64,000 bases of DNA from an uncultured Litorivicinus sp. (lineage in GTDB: Bacteria > Pseudomonadota > Gammaproteobacteria > Pseudomonadales > Litorivicinaceae). Below are positions 17,091 through 25,355 of this stretch, piece after piece. Position numbers and translations under genes: made by a program. The notes under the pieces were generated by a model. It made no database searches. It was given only the letters and a program-made list of their open reading frames with translations, and was not told the DNA's origin. The DNA lies in contig CACECO010000004.1 in NCBI GenBank assembly GCA_902558075.1, forward strand, positions 1-64,000, in the 5' to 3' direction. Within the stretch, counting starts at the first letter, position 1. Each line of letters starts with the position of its first letter.

Positions 17091-17159
17091 GTTCCTCATA
17101 TCAGTACTTTGATCTTAAAAAGAATGGATCTAAGTAATTGATTTTAGGAAATTAATTTG

Positions 17160-17951
17160 ATGTCAATTTGTCGTCACAAGAATTTTTTTTGGTGGTTTCG
17201 ATATCTCCGAGTCATTGGCCGGAGTCTTTGTGTTTTCCTCGTCTCTCTAATTTTTTCAGGTTCGGCGATGGCGGAGACCTTGCCAATTTTGACAGTCATC
17301 GAGCAAGAGGGGGCTACACAATATAGCCTTACACTGCAGCTTCTTGCATTGATGACGCTGCTTTCTCTGTTGCCAGCGTTGCTTCTCGGGATGACGTCAT
17401 TCATCCGAATTATTATTGTTTTGTCTTTGTTGAGACAGGCCCTCGGCACAATGCAGACGCCCCCGAACCGAGTTTTGTTGGGGATCGCTTTATTTCTCAC
17501 ACTTTTCGTGATGGAACCTGTGTTAACAGTTGTTTACGACATGGCTATCTTTCCATATCTGAATGAAGAGATATCTATTGAAGCGGCAATTGCAGCAGCA
17601 GAGGCTCCAATGCGCGGGTTTATGCTGAATCAAACACGCCAGGAAGATATTGCGATGTTTACTGAGATTGCCGGTGATGGTCCAATCGTGAGCCCAGAAG
17701 ATGTTCCTTTTTCGATACTCGCGCCAGCATTCATTACTTCTGAGCTGAAAAGCGCTTTTGTCATTGCTTTTATGATTTACATTCCTTTTGTCGTTATTGA
17801 TTTGATTGTGGCCAGTGTGTTGATGTCGATGGGTATGATGATGTTGTCACCGATGATGATCTCGATGCCATTTAAGTTGATGTTATTTGTCTTGGTCGAT
17901 GGTTGGACCCTAATTATGGGTTCCCTCGCATCGAGCTTCGCGATGCCGTAG
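17160..17951 (+). CDS. fliP: Flagellar export gate protein FliP
   Basis: A 263-residue polytopic membrane protein, the main subunit of the export gate (FliP5-FliQ4-FliR1). It has an N-terminal basic region and signal peptide ending about SAMA, then FliP signatures: TSFIRIIIVLSLLRQALGTMQTP (split here as TSFIRIIIVLSLL and RQALGTMQTPPN), FVVIDLIVASVLMSMGMMML and PFKLMLFVLVDGW. AGGA lies 10 bases before this ATG; the TTG one codon earlier is an alternative. fliQ begins nine bases downstream. Confidence 0.97.
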   Translation: MSICRHKNFFWWFRYLRVIGRSLCVFLVSLIFSGSAMAETLPILTVIEQEGATQYSLTLQLLALMTLLSLLPALLLGMTSFIRIIIVLSLLRQALGTMQTPPNRVLLGIALFLTLFVMEPVLTVVYDMAIFPYLNEEISIEAAIAAAEAPMRGFMLNQTRQEDIAMFTEIAGDGPIVSPEDVPFSILAPAFITSELKSAFVIAFMIYIPFVVIDLIVASVLMSMGMMMLSPMMISMPFKLMLFVLVDGWTLIMGSLASSFAMP

Positions 17952-17960
17952 GAGGTTAAT

Positions 17961-18230
17961 ATGGATACAGCGATGGTTGTTGAATTGGGTCGAGAATCTC
18001 TATTGGTCGCAGTGATGATTGCTTCGCCGATGCTAGCGATTGCTTTGGCGGTTGGTCTACTTGTTGGTATTGTGCAGGCCGCAACATCAATCAATGAAAT
18101 GACCCTCTCCTTTATCCCGAAAATCGCAGCGTTGGTGATCGTCCTAATGATACTGGGATCATGGCAAATTTCTGTCCTTGTCGATTTCACTCGCCGTCTT
18201 TTCGAGCGAATCCCTACATTTTTCATGTAG
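17961..18230 (+). CDS. fliQ: Flagellar export gate protein FliQ
   Basis: An 89-residue protein with two hydrophobic helices (SPMLAIALAVGLLVGIVQAA and FIPKIAALVIVLMILGSW) around the conserved QAATSINEMTLSFIPK loop. It forms part of the helical export gate with FliP and FliR. Length is standard and it sits between fliP and fliR in the normal order. Confidence 0.97.
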   Translation: MDTAMVVELGRESLLVAVMIASPMLAIALAVGLLVGIVQAATSINEMTLSFIPKIAALVIVLMILGSWQISVLVDFTRRLFERIPTFFM

Positions 18231-18239
18231 GAGTCTGAT

Positions 18240-19019
18240 TTGGAGCTTTTTGTTGCTGATTTGGTTGAACGGTTCTATACGGCTTTGTGGCCATTTCTCA
18301 GAATTGGCGCCATGTTAATCGCTGTTCCGATTTTATCGATTGACGCCGTTACTGTCAGGATTCGAGTTTTCCTGACGTCACTGTTGACGATTTTGGTTTA
18401 TCCCTTGGTGGATTGGCCGGTCATTGATCCTGTTTCGGCCGAGGGACTGCGCGAAATTTTCAATCAAATACTCATCGGTTTAGTGATGGGGTTCTTCCTC
18501 CAAATTGTGACAGCAGCTGTCGTTCTCGCTGGCCAAGCGATCTCCAACTCAATGGGCCTCGCAATGGCGACCATGGTTGATCCGAGCATGGGAAACGTGC
18601 CTTTGGTCTCTCAGTTTATGTTGATCTTGGCGACACTGATATTCTTGGGGGTGGGCGGTCATATGCTGCTCATAGGTATCTTATTGCGTAGTTTTGAAAC
18701 CTATCCCGTGGGTCTGGCATTCGTTAGCCAAAGTACCTATGGAACACTGATTGAATGGTGTGCAATGATTTTTGTTGGCGGCATTCTACTCGCTTTGCCA
18801 ATTATGGTCGCGCTATTACTCGTGAATATCGGAGTTGGCGTGATTGCCCGTGCGGCACCGAGCCTCAACATTTTTGCAATTGGTTTTCCGGTATTTTTTA
18901 TGACCGGTTACGCTGTTTTGATTCTATCAATGGCTGGTACTGGCTCTCGAATGCAATGGCTATGGATGGAAGGTGTTGACCAAGTGAAGAACTTTGTCTT
19001 AGTACCGGGGGTGCTCTAA
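18240..19019 (+). CDS. fliR: Flagellar export gate protein FliR
   Basis: A 259-residue polytopic membrane protein that closes the export gate complex. About six hydrophobic segments are seen, with conserved FliR stretches GFFLQIVTAAVVLAGQAIS, GLAMATMVDPS and APSLNIFAIGFP. The start is a TTG with GGAG about seven bases upstream. The stop overlaps the flhB start by one base (TAATG), giving translational coupling. Confidence 0.96.
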   Translation: MELFVADLVERFYTALWPFLRIGAMLIAVPILSIDAVTVRIRVFLTSLLTILVYPLVDWPVIDPVSAEGLREIFNQILIGLVMGFFLQIVTAAVVLAGQAISNSMGLAMATMVDPSMGNVPLVSQFMLILATLIFLGVGGHMLLIGILLRSFETYPVGLAFVSQSTYGTLIEWCAMIFVGGILLALPIMVALLLVNIGVGVIARAAPSLNIFAIGFPVFFMTGYAVLILSMAGTGSRMQWLWMEGVDQVKNFVLVPGVL

Positions 19020-20170
19020 TGGCTGAAGATACTCCAGACGACGATCAGAAGACCGAAGAGCCCACCGCCCGGCGGTTACAAAAAGCCCGTGAGGACGGGC
19101 AGGTTCCGCGATCGCAAGAACTTGGGGCTGCAGCCGTCATGATAAGTTCGATGGCTTTCCTGTATTTAACGGGCGGATGGTTGCTTAGTCACTTATCACA
19201 GTTGTTCGCGGCAGGTTTTGTTATCGAGCGTCGCGATATTTTCTCTCCTTACGTCGGACTAATGCATTTTCGGGATATCGGTCGAGATGGTTTTTTACTT
19301 TTTATTCCATTGCTTCTAATGACTTTTGTGGTCGCGATCCTCTCTTCATCAGCGATGGGTGGCTTGAATTGGTCTTGGAAGGCAGCAGCCCCGAAAGCCA
19401 GCAAGTTGAATCCATTAAATGGATTGAAGCGGATGTTTGGCTTGCGCTCTTTAGTCGAATTAGCCAAATCCATTTTGAAATTTTCGTTAGTGGCAGCCGT
19501 GCTCGCTTATATGGTTTACGACTTTTCTGATGAGTTGATTGTGTTGTCCGCGATGAATTTTGAACCGGCAATGGAAGCGGCTGCTCATATGGTAGGACTG
19601 ACCTCAGTCTTGGTGACCGTTACATTGGTGTTCATTGCAATGATCGATGTACCGTTCCAAAGCTTCGAATTCACCAAGCGTATGCGAATGACCAAACAAG
19701 AGGTCAAGGACGAGTTCAAAGATGTTGAAGGTCGGCCAGAAGTGAAAGCGCAGATCCGTCGGAAGCAGCGAGAGATGGCTGAATTACGAATGATGGACGC
19801 CGTCAAAGAAGCCGACGTTGTAATTACAAACCCAGAACATTTCGCTGTCGCTTTAGTTTATGATCCAGAATCAGATGGTGCTCCCATTGTGGTTGCAAAA
19901 GGGCTTGATCATGTTGCGCTACGGATACGAAATGAAGCGAAAGAGTACGGAATTGTCCAAGTTGAGATCCCACCTTTGGCCCGTGCACTGTACTTCACCA
20001 CCGATCTCGATCAAGCGATTCCAGAGGATCTGTATTACGCGGTGGCTCAGGTGATTGCTTATGTCTTCAGTCTCGCGAGTTTGCGTCGTGATGGTCGAAC
20101 AGGTCAGGTGCCGAATCCGGAGATCCCGGAACAATACCGCTTCGATACAGATGGTAATCTAAGCGACTGA
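19019..20170 (+). CDS. flhB: Flagellar export switch protein FlhB with an NPEH cleavage motif
   Basis: A 383-residue protein with four TM segments (about 35-210) and a cytoplasmic domain that switches export specificity after self-cleavage. The N-terminus (DDQKTEEPTARRLQKAREDG) and the linker (MRMTKQEVKDEFKDVEG) are typical. The cleavage motif reads Asn271-Pro272-Glu273-His274 (NPEH) where most homologues have NPTH. Asn-Pro, the cleaved bond, is kept. The C-terminal part has IVVAKGLDHVALRIRNEA and PPLARALY. A second, separate FlhB C-terminal homologue lies at 33568. Confidence 0.97.
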   Translation: MAEDTPDDDQKTEEPTARRLQKAREDGQVPRSQELGAAAVMISSMAFLYLTGGWLLSHLSQLFAAGFVIERRDIFSPYVGLMHFRDIGRDGFLLFIPLLLMTFVVAILSSSAMGGLNWSWKAAAPKASKLNPLNGLKRMFGLRSLVELAKSILKFSLVAAVLAYMVYDFSDELIVLSAMNFEPAMEAAAHMVGLTSVLVTVTLVFIAMIDVPFQSFEFTKRMRMTKQEVKDEFKDVEGRPEVKAQIRRKQREMAELRMMDAVKEADVVITNPEHFAVALVYDPESDGAPIVVAKGLDHVALRIRNEAKEYGIVQVEIPPLARALYFTTDLDQAIPEDLYYAVAQVIAYVFSLASLRRDGRTGQVPNPEIPEQYRFDTDGNLSD

Positions 20171-20180
20171 GGGGAGTGTG

Positions 20181-21827
20181 ATGCAAGAATCTCAAGACAT
20201 GCCGGCAAATTTATTATTCGGGGAAGCCGGAGAGATTTTCTTTCGGGAAAGTGACAATATTCGGATGAATCGGTTATTTGAGACCGTAGTCAACGATGGC
20301 TTTCATCTCCTCATGACGAGTCAACTCAATGGGCCTGTCGATCACTATGGAAAACTTTTCTTGAATCGGCTGAAGATGCGTTCGGGCCTCGCTGTCGAGA
20401 CGTTCATGCCAGTCAGCACAGACGCCTTGATTGCGCGATTTAACTCGATGCTGGGTGACGTCTCTGTAGAGGACGCAAGAGATGATAAGGCTCCGATGCC
20501 AGGTCGTGTCATCGTGGTGAACGATTTACATGCAATCGACGGGGAAAACCTTTCACTGTTGATGCGTCTCATTTCTGATTTTCCGAGCCTCAATGTGCGG
20601 TTGGTATTTTTGGTGGACCAGATCCCAAAAGACATGGAGCGGATACTCGAGCGTCTTGGGTCTCGATTGGTTCGGTGGGATGTGGTACCACCGGCGCCCG
20701 ATGAGCAAATGAAGTTACGCAAAGAATCAATGCAAATTGGGCTCGAGTTTCAGGTCGAACGCGTACTTACCCGGATTAATCAATCAGTGGCAGATCAGCT
20801 AGAGCCCAGCCTCGAACTTGACGATTGGCAGCCATCGCTCCAGTTGGATGCGAATCGTGCCCTCGAATCCGGTACTGAGGCGGGAGAGCGCGAAGCTGAG
20901 GACATGAAAGCATTGTTTGAGGAGGACGAGGATCCACCGCGATCAAAAGGACGTTTCCGATTAGTGCTGATGCTGTTGGTAGTGTGCATCATTGGAGTGG
21001 TCGGCGCAGCGACTATAAATCCAGATGTAGGCAGGCAGCTCAACCGTCTGCTTGTGTTGATCGGGGTGGATGAACCATTTTTTGATCGACAAGAACGGGA
21101 ACGTAGCGTCGTCGATGCCGCTTATGACATCAAGTCTGCCAAAATACCGGTGGAAACAAATGCCCAGCCGTTGCTGGAAGATTCCATTGAGATCAACCAG
21201 GCAAAAACCACAGAGCCCGATGTCAATGACAGGCTCAAGGTAGCGACAGAAATTGCAGCGGCAGCGATAACTGCCGATGTGCGGGAAGAAGCGCCGGCCA
21301 GCGAGCCGACCACCAGCCTCTTAGAAATCCCTCAGAGTGCTGATTCTCTCGTATTGAATGAGCAATCCACCCAAGTTACGAACGCTGATGGAGACCAGTT
21401 GCCAAATTCGGAGGAGCAGGTCGCATTGACTGATCCAGTTTCTGATCAAGTGATTTCAGGTCCTTTGGTTCCGGTTACGGCGGGTGAGGATCAAGATTCA
21501 CCTGAAGCCTCGAGTAATAATGCGATTCAGAACCCTTTGGTCGCGCGCGTCGGTAATGCAAATCCCCGCAGTCAGTTTGTTCAGCACATTGTGCTCGCAT
21601 CAGCCGCACGTGCTGAAGAATGGCTTAGCACGCAAAACGGGCTAGATCGCGCAATCGTAGTTCCTGTTTCGATCAATAATGCTCGGCGATTTGCTGTGGT
21701 GAGTGGGCCATTCGAAACGCGTACTGAAGTCAGGGCTTATATTCAAGGAATGGACCAAACAGCCGATTACTGGGTGAGAACAGCAAGATCTTTGCAAAGA
21801 ATTGCGTTAATCGGGGATGTACAATGA
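20181..21827 (+). CDS. Membrane protein with degenerate AAA-like domain and SPOR-like C-terminus
   Basis: About 548 residues (ATG chosen because GGGGAG lies at the right distance; GTG 20178 is too close). The N-terminal 200 residues resemble ExeA/DamX-type ATPases (VNDGFHLLMTSQLNGP, RVIVVNDLHAIDGENLSLLM), but the P-loop lacks an intact GxxxxGKT and the Walker B acidic pair is changed, so ATP hydrolysis is doubtful. One TM segment lies near 258-278, then a long acidic, low-complexity linker. The end (FVQHIVLASAARAEEWLS... FAVVSGPFETRTEVRAYI) looks like a SPOR-type fold, which would bind denuded peptidoglycan. It follows flhB closely and is probably in its operon. A role in placing the flagellum at the wall is inferred. 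Confidence 0.7.
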   Translation: MQESQDMPANLLFGEAGEIFFRESDNIRMNRLFETVVNDGFHLLMTSQLNGPVDHYGKLFLNRLKMRSGLAVETFMPVSTDALIARFNSMLGDVSVEDARDDKAPMPGRVIVVNDLHAIDGENLSLLMRLISDFPSLNVRLVFLVDQIPKDMERILERLGSRLVRWDVVPPAPDEQMKLRKESMQIGLEFQVERVLTRINQSVADQLEPSLELDDWQPSLQLDANRALESGTEAGEREAEDMKALFEEDEDPPRSKGRFRLVLMLLVVCIIGVVGAATINPDVGRQLNRLLVLIGVDEPFFDRQERERSVVDAAYDIKSAKIPVETNAQPLLEDSIEINQAKTTEPDVNDRLKVATEIAAAAITADVREEAPASEPTTSLLEIPQSADSLVLNEQSTQVTNADGDQLPNSEEQVALTDPVSDQVISGPLVPVTAGEDQDSPEASSNNAIQNPLVARVGNANPRSQFVQHIVLASAARAEEWLSTQNGLDRAIVVPVSINNARRFAVVSGPFETRTEVRAYIQGMDQTADYWVRTARSLQRIALIGDVQ

Positions 21828-22261
21828 GTGGTGATGAGTTGTTTCGTCAGGACAGTGGTGATCAATCCGAGACTGCAGTCGTTGGCGACGGGCCATCATC
21901 AATGCATTTACCGTCGCGCACACGAGGTCCCAGTGTTGGGGTCGATCAGTATAACGATCGATTTGTCCGTGTGACGGATGATTCAACACTTGGAACCGCG
22001 CAACTCGATGGTCAGAGACGACGTACTTCGAAAGACTTGAAAGCCGAACTTCAGGCGGTGGCTGAGCTGACTCCTTTGAATTGGAGTCTCAAGCCCTGGA
22101 AGCCAGGATCGCTGAGCCGTGATCTTCAGATTCGTATTCAAGACGCTGAATCCGCTGTTGAAAAAATGCAAACAATGATTGACGGTCTGTCAGAGCAAGT
22201 AGCCGTATTATGCGGCGAAGTTGATTTAGCCGATTCAGATGATGACTCGGAAGAGGATTAG
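21824..22261 (+). CDS. Unknown acidic soluble protein
   Basis: A 145-residue protein with no signal or TM segment. The first 70 residues look disordered; residues about 70-130 form a likely helix pair (LKAELQAVAELTPLNWSLKPW and QDAESAVEKMQTMIDGLSEQ). The tail is strongly acidic (DSDDDSEED). The ATG overlaps the previous stop by four bases (ATGA), so it is made together with the SPOR-like protein. I recognise no family; a partner of its two neighbours is plausible from coupling alone. Confidence 0.65.
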   Translation: MSGDELFRQDSGDQSETAVVGDGPSSMHLPSRTRGPSVGVDQYNDRFVRVTDDSTLGTAQLDGQRRRTSKDLKAELQAVAELTPLNWSLKPWKPGSLSRDLQIRIQDAESAVEKMQTMIDGLSEQVAVLCGEVDLADSDDDSEED

Positions 22262-22272
22262 GAGGCAATACA

Positions 22273-23382
22273 ATGAGTGGCGAAGATCCAGAAGACAAAA
22301 AGGTTGAGAATCCTGCAGCTGATGATGACTCCATTGACGATGATTCTTTAGATGATGTGTTCGAAGTTGATGAGACCTTTGACGTTGACGGTGATTTTGA
22401 GGTTGATCCGGAGGCTGCTGAAGCCCTCGCTACGATGGCTGAAGCATCAGACGTTGTAGTTGGAGAAACAGCCAGTCAACAGCCAACTCTCGATGCAACA
22501 CTGTCGGATTCGATACGCTTAGCCGATGAGCTCGTGAAGACACGGATCGAAAAAATTCATGAGGCGGGTGAGAAGTCAGTCTCTCAAGCTGTCGAATCGA
22601 TGGAAACGCTCATCGGTTCAGTATTGGATGCGACTGAGGCGGCAACACGTGCATCAGCAGCAGCAAGTACGTCGACCACTAATCTTGTAAAGTCTGCTGG
22701 TCGTTTGACCCAGACAGCTGACCGCAGTTCGCGAATTTCCACCATCGTACTATCCGTCGGTGGCGCGATGTTATTTATTTCTGTTGCGGTGTTTGGCTTT
22801 ATGGCTGCGCAGCTCGCACAGCGAACGAGTGAGCTCGAATCGATGGTGATGGCCGTCGGTAAACGGGTTGTCGAAATGAATGTGGCGTTCGGGGAGTTCA
22901 CCACTGTTACTGACTCGCTCGATCAGTTACGACTGACTCAGGAGACGTTTCGCGACAGCGTGTATTTATTGACAGAGCGAGTGAATGGGATGACAGAAAC
23001 ACTCCAAGCGGTCAGAAGCGAAGTTCCTGTGACGACAGCTGAATCCGTTGGAAGGCAGAGTGAAGTTTTTACCGCACGTGTATCGGATGTTGAGGGTCAG
23101 ATTCAAGCACAACAGAAAATCACAGGAGATCTTGCAAAATCGATGCAAGGGCTTGCAGGTCAAATGAGTTCGTTACGTAAGCAGATTGCGAGTGTATCTG
23201 AGCTGAATAAGGATGTTGAGGCGTTGGTGACACTGCAGCGAGAGCGATACTACGAGTTATTACAGGCGCAAGCTAATGCAACTAAGGTGCAAGGCTCTCT
23301 AGCTGAGCCTCAAGCCGATCAAGTTATTATCCGGTATCCAAATCCTGATGCACCATTACCGCTCCCGGAGCAAATAAATTAA
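22273..23382 (+). CDS. Unknown single-pass membrane protein with coiled coils
   Basis: A 369-residue protein: an acidic, Asp-rich first 70 residues, a helical region rich in Ala/Ser/Thr (ESMETLIGSVLDATEAATRASAAAS), one TM segment near 158-183 (VGGAMLFISVAVFGFMAAQL) and a long C-terminal coiled coil (LTERVNGMTETLQAVRSEV, AQQKITGDLAKSMQGLAGQ). The end is proline-rich. The topology recalls structural or chemoreceptor-like scaffolds, but no methyl-accepting signalling tip is seen. It ends in a four-base overlap (TTAA) with the convergent gene. Function unknown; probably in the flhB operon. Confidence 0.7.
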   Translation: MSGEDPEDKKVENPAADDDSIDDDSLDDVFEVDETFDVDGDFEVDPEAAEALATMAEASDVVVGETASQQPTLDATLSDSIRLADELVKTRIEKIHEAGEKSVSQAVESMETLIGSVLDATEAATRASAAASTSTTNLVKSAGRLTQTADRSSRISTIVLSVGGAMLFISVAVFGFMAAQLAQRTSELESMVMAVGKRVVEMNVAFGEFTTVTDSLDQLRLTQETFRDSVYLLTERVNGMTETLQAVRSEVPVTTAESVGRQSEVFTARVSDVEGQIQAQQKITGDLAKSMQGLAGQMSSLRKQIASVSELNKDVEALVTLQRERYYELLQAQANATKVQGSLAEPQADQVIIRYPNPDAPLPLPEQIN

Positions 23383-24083
23383 GAGCTGATTTTATTCGCG
23401 TTTTCGGGCTCTGTTTCAGAGCTCGGAGACGGTAATTGAAGCGTGTGGTCATTGTTTAGCTCTTCGTCTAAGTCGTCATCAATGTTCGACTCGTCTTCTG
23501 AAATGGAATAGGTCATCGATAACATTGAATCGATAAGCGTTGTTGGGACATCCATACTGACCTGGGCAAAAATCTCATCAACGATTTCACTTGTCTCCTT
23601 TTTGAGTTTTTCACTTTTCTCCGGACTGGTTTCTAGTTCTTGACCAATCTCATACAATCGAGCCGCTTCGGCAAACGGAATATAGGACTCAACTGAGCCT
23701 CGCAACATCTGTATCCTCAAGACGGCTTTCGCCTCAGACCGCTCGCCATTTCTCGCGTCGAAACGACCTTCCTCGAGTAACGACTCAAGATGTTTGGATA
23801 AAACAAACTCATAACGAGGACGTTTTTTGTCGAGGTCTGCCCGATCAATAACGATAGTTGGATTCTCTAGCTCGTTTCCGCACATCGCTTGCCAAAGATC
23901 TTCCCCAGAAAGCTCCCCAAATGGATTTGGACCAAAATTGACGTGTTCAGCCAATTTTTCGCCAGTCACTTTCGGGTTGATCCCAAGCAATGTTTCGAAC
24001 ACAGAGATGCGCTCGCTCAAATAGATCACGAAGATTGCAACCGCCGCGAGGATGATTATCAGAATGCCAAGTACCCACTCCAT
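23379..24083 (-). CDS. Unknown N-terminally anchored membrane protein
   Basis: A 234-residue protein with an N-terminal TM anchor (WVLGILIIILAAVAIFVIYL) and a soluble part rich in Glu and Leu helices (LSKHLESLLEEGRFDARNG, RGSVESYIPFAEAARLYEIG), ending in an acidic tail. No catalytic motif is seen. It is the last gene of the flhA-flhF-flhG-fliA run, 14 bases after its neighbour, and its stop overlaps the stop of the opposing gene. Location suggests a flagellar or polar role; the family is unknown to me. Confidence 0.65.
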   Translation of the reverse strand: MEWVLGILIIILAAVAIFVIYLSERISVFETLLGINPKVTGEKLAEHVNFGPNPFGELSGEDLWQAMCGNELENPTIVIDRADLDKKRPRYEFVLSKHLESLLEEGRFDARNGERSEAKAVLRIQMLRGSVESYIPFAEAARLYEIGQELETSPEKSEKLKKETSEIVDEIFAQVSMDVPTTLIDSMLSMTYSISEDESNIDDDLDEELNNDHTLQLPSPSSETEPENANKISS

Positions 24084-24097
24084 ATCAGGCTCCCTCG

Positions 24098-24628
24098 TTA
24101 GAGGTTATCGTCATCATCATCGGCCAAGGCGGCGATTTCTTCATCTACATCGACGCCTTCATTGGTCAATTGTTCCCTCAGAAACTCGAGGGCGATCAGC
24201 GGCTTGTCTAGTTTAAGTTCGATGGCGACCGCGTTCGAAATCTTTTGGACGCAATCAATGGCCTTTGGCCCTGTGATTTCGACACTTTGATACTGCATTC
24301 CGTATTTAAAAACGAGCTGGGCAAATGCCTCAGGAAGGTACGACCAGACCAAGCCGCTTGCGGACACCAATTTCATGTACTCATTCGTTGTTGGCGCTGC
24401 TGGGGCCTTTTTTCCCTGTGAAATATTCAGCATCACGGTTTCATTATACTTTTCCGCTTTTGTTGCCCCATCAACGAAAAGCTTATCTATGTGAGAACGA
24501 GCTCGCAGTCCGATTCGCATGCGATACGCATGCTCTTTGCGGGAATCTCCTTTCAGCCCAACTGCTTTTTCGTAATCCTTCCGCGCATCTTGTTTTAACT
24601 TATTGTCACTGGGACCAAATAAAGCCAT
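24098..24628 (-). CDS. Unknown helical cytoplasmic protein
   Basis: A 176-residue protein without signal or TM segment. It is mainly helical (KQDARKDYEKAVGLKGDSRK, IGLRARSHIDKLFVDGATKA) and ends in a run of aspartates (ADDDDDNL). The start lies 12 bases after fliA, so it belongs to the same transcript. No family recognised. It might pair with the following membrane-anchored gene, because the two always appear together here; this is inference. Confidence 0.65.
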   Translation of the reverse strand: MALFGPSDNKLKQDARKDYEKAVGLKGDSRKEHAYRMRIGLRARSHIDKLFVDGATKAEKYNETVMLNISQGKKAPAAPTTNEYMKLVSASGLVWSYLPEAFAQLVFKYGMQYQSVEITGPKAIDCVQKISNAVAIELKLDKPLIALEFLREQLTNEGVDVDEEIAALADDDDDNL

Positions 24629-24640
24629 TCGAATATTTTC

Positions 24641-25354
24641 CTAGTCAGTTGCCAAAGCCATCATTTTACGAAGCTTCTTGACATTCGCCGAGAGTAACTG
24701 ACTGACACGCGATTCGCTAATATCAAGAACAGCTCCAATCTCTTTGAGATTCATTTCTTCAGTGTAATACAGAGCCATGATGATCTGATCACGTTCAGAC
24801 AATTTTGCAATACTGTCAGTCAGCATCGCCATCATCATTGCGTCACTGACCTTTTCTTCAGGCTCGGAACCTTGTTGTGCTGGCGTATTGAGCATCTCAT
24901 CTTCAGCTGCTTCAGAATCAACCATCATCATCTGATGTGCGTGTGATCGCTCTTTCTGATACTCCGATACGTCTTTACCCATGAATTCGGCTAATTCTGC
25001 CTGAGTGGGCGTTCGGCCAAGGCTAGTCGCCAATTCTTGGGTCGCCTCGTTTGTGTCGCGAATGTGGGAGATGGCAGATCTTGGCAATACTGAGATCCGT
25101 CGAACTTCATCGAGGATTGCTCCTCGAATTCGAGTTCTAGCGAAAATTTCAAATTCCACACCGCGCGATACATCGAAGTTTTGAGACGCTTCAATTAAAC
25201 CGACCATACCCACTTGGACCAGTTCATCGACATCCATCACCTGAGGAATGCGGGCCTTTAGATGCAGAGCAGTCCGTTTCACTAGGCCGACGTGCTTTAA
25301 AATGGGATCTTGGCCTTGTTTCTGTACTTGTGTGTAAAGATCAAGATCAGCCAT
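24641..25354 (-). CDS. fliA: Flagellar sigma factor FliA (sigma-28)
   Basis: A 237-residue sigma-70-family protein that directs RNA polymerase to late flagellar promoters and is held inactive by FlgM. Region 2 (MDVDELVQVGMVGLIEASQNF, shown here as DELVQVGMVGLIEA), ARTRIRGAILDEVR and region 4 (LSERDQIIMALYYTEEMNLKEIG with the SESRVSQL helix-turn-helix) are intact. I chose the ATG (MADLDLYTQ) one base after the flhG stop; a longer frame would run into flhG by 66 bases. Likely targets in the window: motA, fliS, flgM, flaG and perhaps fliD. Confidence 0.95.
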   Translation of the reverse strand: MADLDLYTQVQKQGQDPILKHVGLVKRTALHLKARIPQVMDVDELVQVGMVGLIEASQNFDVSRGVEFEIFARTRIRGAILDEVRRISVLPRSAISHIRDTNEATQELATSLGRTPTQAELAEFMGKDVSEYQKERSHAHQMMMVDSEAAEDEMLNTPAQQGSEPEEKVSDAMMMAMLTDSIAKLSERDQIIMALYYTEEMNLKEIGAVLDISESRVSQLLSANVKKLRKMMALATD

Positions 25355-25355
25355 G

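Noticed and set aside
17049-17141. Hydrophobic 30-codon frame before fliP
   Set aside because: It contains the sigma-54 promoter, has no clear ribosome site and is too short to judge.
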